Shown in pieces: positions 10,060-20,009 of a stretch of DNA of 31,679 nucleotides (position 1 is the stretch's first letter; each line of letters starts with the position of its first letter). The DNA lies in the NCBI GenBank assembly GCA_036897485.1, contig JAYMTF010000687.1, positions 1 through 31,679 on the forward strand, written 5' to 3'. The notes below the pieces were generated by a model that worked only from the letters and a program-made list of their open reading frames with translations, searched no databases and was not told where the DNA came from. A program made the position numbers and the translations under genes. This DNA comes from Pelargonium nanum. Its lineage: Eukaryota; Streptophyta; Magnoliopsida; Geraniales; Geraniaceae.

Positions 10060-11710
10060 ATGGAGCTCATCTCTCTATTAGCAATAGCTGTTGCTTTTGT
10101 AGTTACAGTTGGTGTAGCCATTTCAGCTACACTTAAGCCCAAATCCGCGAACCAGCTACCACCAGGCAGCTCCGGGTGGCCGCTAATTGGAGAGACCCTC
10201 GAGTTCTTGTTCGGTAAGCCGGAGCGGTTCGTGTTCCACCGGATGAGGAAGTACTCTCCGGACATCTTCAAAACCCACATTCTCGGCGAGAAAACCGCCG
10301 TCATTTGCGGACCCAACGGCCACAAGTTCCTCTTCTCCAACGAGCAGAAGCTCTTCACCGCCTTCCGCCCCCACTCCATGCAAAAGCTGTTCCGCTCCCA
10401 CCAGACGGCCAAGATCAGCCGCGAAGCCGAGACGCAGGTCCTGAGATCGCCCGGTTTCCTGAAGCCAGAGGCTCTGGTGAGGTACGTACTTCAGGACAGA
10501 TGCATGAAGAGGGGTGTGGGGGCAGTTGCCTACACTGAACTCTCTTTTTTTGATAAAATTTTATCATGTTTTAAAACAATTTACTTGATTTTATTATATT
10601 TTTGCCCCCACAAAAAAAATATTCTGGAACCATCTCTAGGTACTTGCCCAAAATGGACTCCATCACGCAGCTTCACATGGAGGCCCACTGGGAGGGTAAG
10701 GATGTTGTCAGGGTCTTCCCGCTAGCCAAAACCCTCACTCTCACCCTGGCATGTCGCTTCTTTCTAGGCTCCGATGACCCGAACCGCATTGCTCGGCTGG
10801 TTGCCAGCTTCGACGACATCACCCTAGGGATGCACTCTATTCCGGTGAGCTTTCCGGGGACTTCATTCCGGCGGGCTCAGAGGGCGGCGGCAGCGGTGCG
10901 GAAGGAACTGGCGGCGGTGATAAGAGAGAAGAAGGCGGCGATGGCGAGGGGGGCTCCGATGCAGGACATACTGTCCCACATGATTGTCGCGACGGATCCA
11001 TCCGGGAAGCACATGGCGGAGGCGGAGATTGCGGGGAAGATTATGGGAATAGTGGTTGCAGGGTATAGTGCGGTGGCCACCGCCATGACTTTCTTCATGA
11101 AGTACGTTGGGGAGAGGCGTGACGTCTACGACAAGGTGGTGGCGGAGCAAATGGAGGTTGCGGAGGCTAAAAAGGCGGGGGAGATGCTCGGGTGGGACGA
11201 TATTCAAAAGATGAAATACACGTGGAATGTTGTGTACGAAGTCATGAGGCTCACACCACCACTCCAAGGGACTTTTCGAGAAGCCCTCGCGGATTTCACC
11301 TACGCAGGTTACACTGTCCCTAAGGGCTGGAAGGTATAATACGTGACCATTTAACACTCTCATAATCGTTTCAATAAAATTTAATTAAAATTATTTGTAA
11401 CTATATTTATCAGGTGTATTGGACGGTGACTACGACAAACAAAAACCCAGAGTACTTCCAAGATCCGGATAAATTTGATCCGAGTAGACACGGGGAAGGG
11501 AATGCGTTCCCAGCGTACACATTTGTGCCGTTTGGGGGAGGACCGAGGATGTGCCCGGGAAAAGAGTACGCGAGACTAGCAATACTCACATTTGTGCACA
11601 ATGTGGTGAAAAGGTTTAAATGGGAAGTGGTGATTCCAGGAGAAAAGATTTTTGGTGACATGATGCCTACCCCACAAATGGGTCTTCCCATTCGTCTTCA
11701 CCACCATTAG
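10060..11710 (+). CDS. CYP716-type cytochrome P450 (beta-amyrin 28-oxidase-like)
   Basis: Three exons (10060-10481, 10640-11333, 11414-11710) give 470 residues, near the CYP716 norm of about 480. CYP716 enzymes mostly oxidise triterpene skeletons such as beta-amyrin at the ER. Seen here: an N-terminal anchor (about 3-25), the Pro-rich hinge [21 protein letters not shown], the family block [11 protein letters not shown], ExxR at E341-R344, LQGTFREAL, and a full haem loop [15 protein letters not shown] with Cys419. Odd points: the I-helix reads AGYSAVAT (281-288) where most CYP716A members have GGHDTA, so both acid and Thr of the usual pair are absent; and PSRF is PSRH. Exon 2 is strikingly GC-rich compared with its surroundings. 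Assignment to the family is firm, but the substrate and the beta-amyrin link are inferred only from family resemblance. Confidence 0.93.
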
Positions 11711-12120
11711 TTTATTGCTAGCTTCAACTTCTTTTTCTTCACAGTCACTACCATTTCCACTTACACTCCAAATGTTGGACTCTCTAGTCACCTTTTACTT
11801 TAATACTTATGAGCTTGACATTGTATAATAACTTTCAAAAGGTTGAATGCTTTTTACTTATCACCCAAGGCAATGAATGGATTTGAACCTAATTCATGTC
11901 GGGTGAAATCCATATTGACCAATAAAACATAATATTGAAACTTCAACGCGATAAATATATATATATATATAAACACAACTAATGGATTGATCATTCTATT
12001 CTTGCATTTCAAACATAATCTTAGTATATTATGATCTAGTTCAACAAAAAAGTTTAAACACAATATACAAGTTTAATCAACTTCATACCCCTTCCAGGTT
12101 CGGTCGCATGGAGTTTGCAT
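11711..12120. other. Convergent 3' flanks, no gene seen
   Basis: AT-rich sequence between the ends of the CYP716 (+) and bS21 (-) transcripts. It includes an (AT)n run at about 11954-11971. Confidence 0.4.
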
Positions 12121-12145
12121 GAACTTTCAGATTACCAGAAAAAGG

Positions 12146-12151
12146 TTTATT
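12146..12151 (-). terminator. Possible polyadenylation signal of bS21 gene
   Basis: TTTATT on the + strand reads AATAAA on the minus strand, about 100 nt past the proposed stop at 12250. It fits a 3' UTR ending near 12120. Confidence 0.35.
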
Positions 12152-12249
12152 TTGGCTTATTACAATCATCCAAAACACCAATAAGTTGCCAGTAAACTAA
12201 GCAATGTTGCAGCTACTCGTCCATGCAAAAAACTGCTCAATTCAGCTAT

Positions 12250-14148
12250 TCACATTTCACTGCAAAATTCAAATCCAGAGTATCAGTGCATGCAAAAAAA
12301 CATATAAGATGAAAACAATTGTGCTTGAAAAGGAGAGGTATTGATGAACGGAGTAAATTTCATGTCAGAAAAAAGCAAAAAAAAACTAAAACAAGTTCAA
12401 CAGGAACATAATGATGATTGAGTACATCTGACGAGTTGCAAAATATTTAAAAATCAAACTTATGTTACATTAAAAATTGGGTCATTCCTAAAGTGTCACC
12501 CATAAATAAGAAAAGAACAAGATAGAACATTGCATGACGCAGACAAACGACTGTGTACCATGTGCAGCACACAGTGCGTGCTCACGTTGTGCGTAACCAG
12601 AAAAAATACACTGCATATTGCACGCCCATGCGTCCCCATGATCTCCCTCAAAGACAAAGTCGTGTGATTGCGTGGATCAGACCAGATCTATGCAGATCAA
12701 CTCTAATTCACACACACTTATCTCTCTGGACATTCAGCCAATCATAATAAAGATATCTACCAGAAACGCAAATTTCGAAGGTCAAGAAAATCAATTAGTT
12801 CTGTTATGTGGATTTGCAAGTACCATTGTTCCAAACTAATATGATGATAAAACTGAGTATCAAGCAAGCTAGCGGAACTCATTTTGCTCAACACACTAAG
12901 ATCATCCTTGTACACACAAATTACTTCTCACTACACTGTGACTAAGATTTCATGTATAAATTCCTGAAATTTTACTACAGTAGCATATTCATGCTATTTT
13001 TTCAATTTCTCCATGCAGATATCTTCACATAGCAACGCCTAGCACAGAACTCAGCAACATAGATTTTCACTCATCTAAACGTACCACATGAGAAGGATTA
13101 AACAATACACTGCTACTAAGAGCAAGCAACTCATACCAAGTAACAACAAAATTTGTTGTCAGCCATACGTCCTAATGAAATGCTTAGTTACAAAAAGAAA
13201 CCATTTTCCCAATTTGAATGCATACACGAGAGCCAACTTATTTTGAATCCATCTAAAAAGAAATTTTAAAATACGTTACCAAACTGATGTACATATATCC
13301 ACAGCCAAACAAAGGTCAGAGCTATAAAATACTAAGATATATACATCAAGGTTAACAGACAAATATAGCTATTAGCAAACAAGCACAATTCAAATAAAAG
13401 TAATCCTAAAAAACCACCATCAAATCTATACTGATACAATAAATAAGTTCCGAACAAATGGACGAATCGGAGGAAGTTCATAAAAAAGTTCCATTTGGAA
13501 ACGGGAAGGAGGAACTGGATTCAGTTGTAACTAAAATCCTCTGATTATGAGGTTCAGAAACCCATTTCATTGGATAAATACTCTACCATTGAGGATCCTT
13601 ACAAACTTTCAAAATGAGAAACATATATTCACCTTTACACATTTCTTGTTTTCAATTTACATATATCTTTCCAAATAATTTCACTTTTTTGCATAAAAAA
13701 TCACAATGATTTAACGGGAATGAGAAAAACTTAGAAGCAAAGAAATCAAATCTAAAATGCTACCAAATCAGTAACAGCTTAACTGTATATTAATATCAAA
13801 GCAAACATATAATTGAAGAGTGAGGGCAAAAACAGACCTGAACTTCTTCATGAGAATGTCATGGAGTTTCTTGGCGTAGATCTGGCCCCGAATCTTGGAA
13901 GTGAGCCTCTTGCGGGCCAAGACGCGCATCTCCGATTTCTTGACGTGATGAATCGGCTCGTTCCTGATCAACCGCTCCATGCCGCTCGTGTTCATCTTAC
14001 GCCCCATTAACGATAGAGCCTTATCCAGGTTACCGTCCCGCACCGAAACTCGAATCCCTCGCCATTGTTGGAGCCGGTAGCTCTGACTCACCGATTCAAC
14101 CACCAGACCCCACCCACGCCTCGCCGCCGCCGCCGCCGCCGTGTTCAT
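12250..14148 (-). CDS. Mitochondrial ribosomal protein bS21-like
   Basis: The main exon runs from 14148 down to 13838 (103 codons plus 2 nt) and encodes almost the whole protein. It has an Ala run from a GCC repeat, a basic presequence-like N-terminus, then the bS21 core: RVSVRDGNLDKALSLMGRKM, a Glu-Arg segment, HHVKKSEMRVLARKR and a basic tail. Bacterial bS21 sits at the platform of the small ribosomal subunit, and plant nuclear copies of this size are organellar. Arg/Ala-rich, acid-poor residues at the start favour mitochondria. The exon ends at a good donor (CAG|GTCTGT). My best acceptor is at 12260 (TTTTGCAG|TGAAATG), adding Ser-Glu-Met and a stop at 12250 after a 1.58-kb intron; that last exon is uncertain. 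Reading through the donor would instead add 22 unrelated residues. An in-frame ATG at 14205 exists, but the one at 14148 fits the targeting peptide better. Confidence 0.75.
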
Positions 14149-14281
14149 CTTCCTCCGATAGGGTTTTTCTTTTCTTCTACACAGCTCTACTCTTCTTCTA
14201 CACACCGTTTTGCCTCAGTCGTTTACCAATTTGACCTTATTTTCAGCTTCATTTACATTTGTACCTCCCTGATCTGCTCCT

Positions 14282-14373
14282 TGGGCCTATTTGAGACCCA
14301 TCTGGAATGTCACCTTTTTTCACCAGAAAATTTAATTTTACTTTAGGCCCAATTCTCACCTATTGGGCCTAAA
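14282..14373. promoter_or_regulatory. Site II (TGGGCC) elements of a divergent promoter
   Basis: TGGGCC occurs at 14282-14287 and 14364-14369, and its complement GGCCCA at 14346-14351. The last two form a perfect 12-bp inverted repeat, TTTAGGCCCAAT (14342-14353) and ATTGGGCCTAAA (14362-14373), with an 8-bp spacer. Site II elements bind TCP factors and are common upstream of plant genes for ribosomal and organellar proteins. They lie 134-225 bp upstream of the bS21 ATG. Confidence 0.6.
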
Positions 14374-14395
14374 ATAAAAGCCTTCACACAATCAA

Positions 14396-14761
14396 GGAGA
14401 AATGCCCAATTTAGTCCTTGATTAATCTAAATTGTGTCGATTTAGTTTTTGAACTATCAATCGAGTCAATATAGTCTTAGGTTATTCATTCGTATCAATT
14501 TATTTCAAATGTATTCAGAAACTATGCCAAATCAGGACATTCCGTCAAATTCATGAACAAAATTCGTAAGTTCCCGCTTATGTGTTATATTTTATTTAAC
14601 AGATTCCGTCTTTGAATTTGACATGTCCTCATTTAACACGATTTCTGGAAAATATTTGATCTAAATTGACACGATTTAATACTTTTGGACTACTTTATTG
14701 ATAGTTTAGAGACTCAACCGGCACGTTTTTGACAGTTCATCATTAAATTGGACTATTTTCC
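14396..14761. mobile_element. Foldback MITE with long inverted ends
   Basis: This 366-bp AT-rich segment begins GGAGAAATGCCCAATTTAGT and ends with AAATTGGACTATTTTCC, which is its approximate inverted copy. The similarity continues inward for about 150 bp on each side (for instance AAACTATCAAT versus GAACTATCAAT, and ATGTCAAATTC versus CCGTCAAATTC), so most of the element can fold on itself. There is no ORF. A clear target duplication was not seen. The superfamily is unassigned; a Mutator-like foldback is one option. It sits between the bS21 gene and the epsilon-COP start. Confidence 0.65.
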
Positions 14762-14865
14762 AATATTAAACGATCAACCGGAAAGAAGAGAAGAAACACC
14801 GATCCTCTTCCTTGTTCCTCTGAATCGGAAGAAGTAGAAGTCAGATCTGAGCCTGAGAAGCAGCC

Positions 14866-17584
14866 ATGGCAGCGCCGGACCATTTGTTCACTCTGAGGAA
14901 CAACTTCTACTTAGGCGCGTATCAGGCCGCCATTAACAACAGCGACGTCTCCAACCTCTCTCCGGACGAGGCGATCGAGCGTGACTGTTTCGTTTACCGC
15001 TCCTACATTGCCCTCGGAAGTTTCCAGGTTTCTCTCTTCTTCTTCTTCTCTCTCGAAAATTTTCAGAATTACTGTTTTTAACTGTCATTTCTGAATTGGC
15101 TCCATCAGCTTGTGATCAACGAGATCGATTCCTCTGCCGCCACGCCGCTTCAAGCTGTCAAGATACTCGCTCTGTACCTCTTCAGTCCAGATAACAAGGT
15201 TATTTTTACGTTTCCTTTATCTCTCGATGAGGTCATTGTTCATTTCCTGCTCTGTTTTTGTTTGTGAAAGAGATCTGAGTATTTGGGATCTGAGTTTGCT
15301 TGAATTTGATTGTTGCCTTGTTGGTGAGAATTTAGTATTTTCGAATCTCAATCTCCGTTTCGTGAAAATTTTGTTTGGATATCAAGTTTATGTGTTTGAT
15401 TGCTGAGAAATTGGTTAAAAAGTAAATGCGAGCAATTTGAACTTTTGCTGCTTCCAGTTGTTTGTGCCTGCAATTGAGTCAGTTCCGTGTTCATTGTGCA
15501 TGTTTCGAAACTTTTGTACTGCTGAGTTTTTAGATGTTTCAGACATACTTAGACCTGGAGAATTTGATCTCATTGATGACGATGGTTTGTAAAAATGTAT
15601 AGGAATCAGCTATTGCAAGTATTAAGGAATGGTTGGCGGATCCAGCAATTGGGAACAACTTAATTTTGAGGCTGATTGCGGGGACCATTTTCATGCATGA
15701 ACAGGACTACAATGAGGCCCTGAAACACACTAATGCTGGAGGAACCATGGAATTGTGAGTTTAATTGGATGGCTTAACTACAAAACTCCTGTTATAGTTC
15801 GAATTCTAGGATAATGCTACCTGCTTTGGTTTATATCTATGTCTTTCCTGTTGGTTTATATCTATTCTTCATGCACAAAGATTGAGGCTTGTTGCTTGTT
15901 GAGATGTAGGTGTTGCAAAGTTGTGTTATGCATTTTTTTATAATTGATCTTGTTATATCATATATGCTATAACTGTTGCTGTTGTTGTTGCTCTAATTAT
16001 TCTATATTCATATCTACATCATTCAATCATTCTTAGATGTAGGTGTGCGATGTTGGCCAAGTTGACAGCTTGCCTTTTGAACCGTATTTGGATTCAATAC
16101 TTATTACTTCTTTCCATTTGATGTGACATAATTAATCATATTAGCAATAAAGACCAGGCATCTTGGATAGTCTAATTAATTAAATGGTATGAATGAACCT
16201 CTGTTGCAGTCAACTTCTTAAAATCCTAACTTTGATATCATGTGCCTCATTTTAAGAGTATTGTAAACTAATATGAACTTCTGAGCCTTTATTTTTGGCG
16301 AAAGTAAGTTACTGGGGCCCCCTTGATCTCTCCTTACTTCGAAATTTCGTTGTTTTGGAGCTTTAATAGGACGCTTTTGATTAATGACAATTATTTACAT
16401 ATTATCATGATGTGTTTTGGGGCCTCCTAATGCAGTCGGCATGCAAATCACCCAGTCCTTATAGATCGATTTTTCCAGTTACTTTAGGAATTCCCTAAGC
16501 TCATACCAAAATGCACAGGATTTGTAGGATGCTAACAAATCCTAGCATCATAGAACATCTCATTCTTTCATTCTTGTGGGGAAAATTGCCTTAGATATCT
16601 AAGACATTCTTTTAAGGTATATATTGAAGAAAGGTCATAAATTCCTCTGCTTAAGTATGATCCGAAGAGAGTTTTAAAAGGTTTGGTTTTTAGTTCATAA
16701 TGAGGAACATCAAGGACCTTTCAATAGATTTGTGACACAGGGTTTAATGCATTGTTATGATACATGAAGCAAGGGTAGATATTGCTTTTAGTCAGTTTAT
16801 CAAACACCTAATTGTGCTCTTACTGCTTTCACAGACATGCATTGAATGTTCAAATATTCCTCAAGATGCATAGGTCAGATTATGCAGAGAGACAGCTGAG
16901 GATCATGCAACAAACTGATGAGGACCACACATTGACTCAACTTGCAAATGCATGGCTATATTTGGCAGTGGTATGCTACATTTGTCCATTGAATGTAAAA
17001 TAGCTGAGAAGGCAATTATTCTAACCACTTTGCTTCAAACCAGGGTGGTTCCAAGATACAGGAAGCATATCTCATCTTCCAGGATTTCTCTGAGAAGTAT
17101 CCCATGACTGGATTGATCCTGAATGGGAAAGCCGTTTGCTGCATGCACATGGGAAATTTCGATGAAGCTGAAACATTGTTGCTTGAAGCACTAAACAAGG
17201 CAAGTTTCTAAACGAAGATCCCGTTTGATGAAGCTGAAATATGTTTTGACATCGGCATCATAACTATTCATAAGATACTCGGTTCCTTTGAATTGTTAAG
17301 AAATGGGAGTTGTTTGTGATTGCCTCAGGATGCGAAGGATCCAGAAACTCTTGCCAATCTTGTTGTATGTTGTCTTCACATCGGCAAACCTACTTCACGG
17401 TTTCTAAGGTATAGAATAGTGTTTTTTCATTCTTTAATCATCGTAGATTCATAGAATTGGTAACGGTGAATTATACATTGTGATTTGCAGCCAGTTGAAA
17501 CTTGCGCATCCCGACCACATGCTTGTCAAGCGCGCAGCCGGTGCTGAAGAGAGCTTCGAGAGAGCTCTTCAATCTGTTGCTTGA
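14866..17584 (+). CDS. COPE: Coatomer subunit epsilon (epsilon-COP)
   Basis: Seven exons: 14866-15027, 15109-15198, 15603-15754, 16835-16970, 17044-17199, 17329-17408 and 17491-17584, giving 289 residues, the normal epsilon-COP length. Every junction keeps frame. The protein is the TPR-like superhelical subunit that binds alpha-COP in the COPI coat of Golgi-to-ER and intra-Golgi vesicles. Recognisable parts include HLFTLRNNFYLGAYQAAIN at the N-terminus, DEAIERDCFVYRSYIALG, GTIFMHEQDYNEALKH, LTQLANAWLYLA, KYPMTGLILNGKAVCCMHM and the end LVKRAAGAEESFERALQSVA. The ATG at 14866 has a good context (GCCATGG). The third intron is long (1,080 bp, no gene seen in it). The fifth intron (17200-17328) uses a GC donor, AAG|GCAAGT. 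The gene diverges from bS21 and converges on the MADS gene 290 bp beyond its stop. Confidence 0.95.
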
Positions 17585-17873
17585 AGACAGCTTTAACTTA
17601 GGTTTCGAATACACAACAGAAAGTTACCGTTGTCTTTTTAATTCAATCCCATTTCTCGTATCAGAGATGTCTCGATATAGCCATTGTTTACTTATTTCGT
17701 ATCGAATATTGGTTCAAATGAACATAAATCTGTTTATTGAATTGAAAAGGAAGCAACATTACATCAAACAAAAGAAGAAATTGGGTTAATTAATTAATTA
17801 GAAATCCAAGAATTTCCCACAAAACCCTAGAGAGAATTGACATGCATGTTAGAGGATAAACCATGAAGATCAA

Positions 17874-18263
17874 TCAAGAATGGTGTTGGTGTTGGTGTTG
17901 GATCATGGCCTTGACTTTGGCGTTGAGATCCTCCAACATCTCCCGGTGGCGCGTGAGCTCCTCCAATCCCATCCCCTCCAGCGGCAGCTCCCACCATTCG
18001 TGGCGGCCGGAAGCGGCGGTTCCCTCCAGATAGCGGCTGAGAACGGCGTCCACGCTGGGGCTGCCGAAGGAATAAGGCTTGCCCTTGCCGGACAACACCA
18101 CCACCGCCACTTCGGCGCCACTACGGGCGCACAGCTCGCCGGCCTTCTTGAACAGCCCCGCCTTCCGCTTCGAAAACGTTACCATTCGGCTGCTCTCCGC
18201 CTCTATTTTCTTCATCTCCACTCTCCGGCGACCGCCCGTCTTCTTCACACTCTCCGTCGACAT
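17874..18263 (-). CDS. Short type I MADS-box protein (AGL61/AGL62-like)
   Basis: A single exon of 129 residues. A complete MADS domain covers about residues 10-70 (GRRRVEMKKIEAESSRMVTF, SKRKAGLFKKAGELC, GAEVAVVVLSGKGKPYSFG), followed by SVDAVLSRYL, typical of the M-alpha group. No K domain is present, and the tail is only about 50 residues, with a coiled-coil-like EELTRHREMLEDLNAKVKAM and a Gln/His-rich end. AGL61 and AGL62 act in the central cell and endosperm and are usually near 200-300 residues, so this one is short for the group. The ATG at 18263 is chosen because it begins the MADS region. An in-frame ATG at 18347 lies upstream of the TATA box. The exon is GC-rich next to very AT-rich flanks. 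It is probably a DNA-binding protein of narrow, seed-related expression. Confidence 0.85.
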   Translation of the reverse strand: MSTESVKKTGGRRRVEMKKIEAESSRMVTFSKRKAGLFKKAGELCARSGAEVAVVVLSGKGKPYSFGSPSVDAVLSRYLEGTAASGRHEWWELPLEGMGLEELTRHREMLEDLNAKVKAMIQHQHQHHS

Positions 18264-18325
18264 GATGCACTGATCGATCACTGAACAAGAATGGAGCCTT
18301 CGCACAAGAATGGAGTGTTCGCTTC

Positions 18326-18335
18326 TTTTTATAAA
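18326..18335 (-). promoter_or_regulatory. TATA box of MADS gene
   Basis: The minus strand reads TTTATAAAAA about 63 bp before the ATG at 18263, a normal TATA-to-start distance. Confidence 0.55.
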
Positions 18336-18347
18336 GGAATAGTGCAA

Positions 18348-20009
18348 GTTTTTTAGCCGTTGGCTAGCTTTTTTTTTTCTTGAGGTTTAAGCTAGACGGT
18401 GTGGGATCTTGTTTCGCTACTGTACTGTACAGTGGTGTGTAAAATAACTGTCTCCTCCATGATCTTTTTTTGCTTATAATTATTTCCTATTTTCACTATT
18501 TAGTAAGTAATTAGTAATTACATATTCTCCCCATTATTACTTGACACACAATCAATCACATGATAAAACAAATCCAGTCTTTTGTGACGCAGAAAGTTGG
18601 TTAATCATTAATTGCACTATAAAGAGGCACATGCTTTTTAAGTCTTAAGAATATATATTTATGCAACTTGTAACAAATTCACACCTATAAGTATAAAAAA
18701 GATTCAGGTAATATTTATTTTGGGTTGTTAATTCAATAAATTTAACTTTGTGGTAGAAAATAAAATTAGAAGTGGTTAATTGATAACAGGCGCATAACAA
18801 TTATTTGTAATAATCATAAAAGTGTCCTTCCTAATTAAGCAGTTTATCAAGTTATAAGACCTTAATTGGTCCAGCAATTGCTGATTAAAATAGTTAATAG
18901 ACATTTGATTGTTGTTCAATTAACCATCTTTTTATATTGTATCATCATATTATTGATAAGAAATGACATGCATGTCTTTACTATAACGATATAAACTTTA
19001 ATTGAGTAATAATAAAATATTATCTGCGGATGAATAGACTTAAACTTGAAAAAACCTATAGAATAATAAAATGTCTTTACATATACGTATACATACTATC
19101 GGTTTGAATTATTTCTTGAATTTGCACATCGAATATAAATCTAGCTACTTTTCCTTAAGATTGTTTGGGGCACATCCTATCCGCAAGATGCATGCCGGTC
19201 CTCAGTGGTGTCGCGGTTTCTCCGGGCACAACGACAAGGGTAGAAAAGTAATTATGCTTTCTTCATTCACTTGCCATTTTTGCCTATTGAAAGTTAAATT
19301 CACTCTTTTCTTTTCTTTTCTTTTCTTTTTTCAGTTCACTCAATTGTAATTCTTAAAGTGTTAAAATTATAACTAACAATATTGTCAAGTACACAAGCAA
19401 CAACCCATAAAATTAACAGTGAAATTTATTTAAATCTTTTGAATAAGCTTGTAGAAACAATCTTGAGGTTTGATGCAAAATAGTTGTCAAAAATCAAAAA
19501 TTTGTCTCCCATTAATTTCATTGATGTAAGATTGATTAAAAGCTGTTCCTTTAATGTAGCATGGAAATTCATGTCTACATAGATCTATTCAAGGGGCAGA
19601 TTTTTCAATTTTTATAATTATGAATCATTGAATGTGCTTTATATCTTTAAAAAAGTCTCATAATCTTTGTAAAAATCAAGCCTAAACTGTGATTTTTATT
19701 CATCAACAAACATTGAGAATCAAAGAGAAGCTTAAACACAAATATAACTGGAGAAGGATATAAAATTGCTCTATTTTATCTATATATATAATCATTATTC
19801 AATTGCTTGCTACAAACCCTCACCCCATTAATTTGTTACCCAAAGGACATGAAAATTTCAAAATATCAAAACTTTATCTCAAACTCAAACCCTTCTTTCT
19901 TCCAAGTGAAGCTCACAATGTGGTGTTGGGTCTGTATTTCTGTTTCTTTTATGTTGCTATCATGTTATGTAATGTATCAATTTCTGATAGATATGTGAAT
20001 GTTTTGTTC
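18348..20009. other. Intergenic, 1.6 kb, no firm gene
   Basis: Very AT-rich 5' flank of the MADS gene and 3' flank of the epimerase gene. It holds a (CTTTT)n run at 19305-19332. One GC-richer patch (about 19165-19245) lies in an open frame of 92 codons (19071-19349) that I cannot match to any family, so I do not call it a gene. Confidence 0.4.

Noticed and set aside
559-11710. A proven triterpenoid biosynthetic gene cluster
   Set aside because: No oxidosqualene cyclase or tailoring transferase is visible. Kept only as a hypothesis in the findings.
12300-13830. Intronic box C/D snoRNA in the bS21 intron
   Set aside because: Several ATGATGA and CTGA words occur, but none at proper spacing with a terminal stem.
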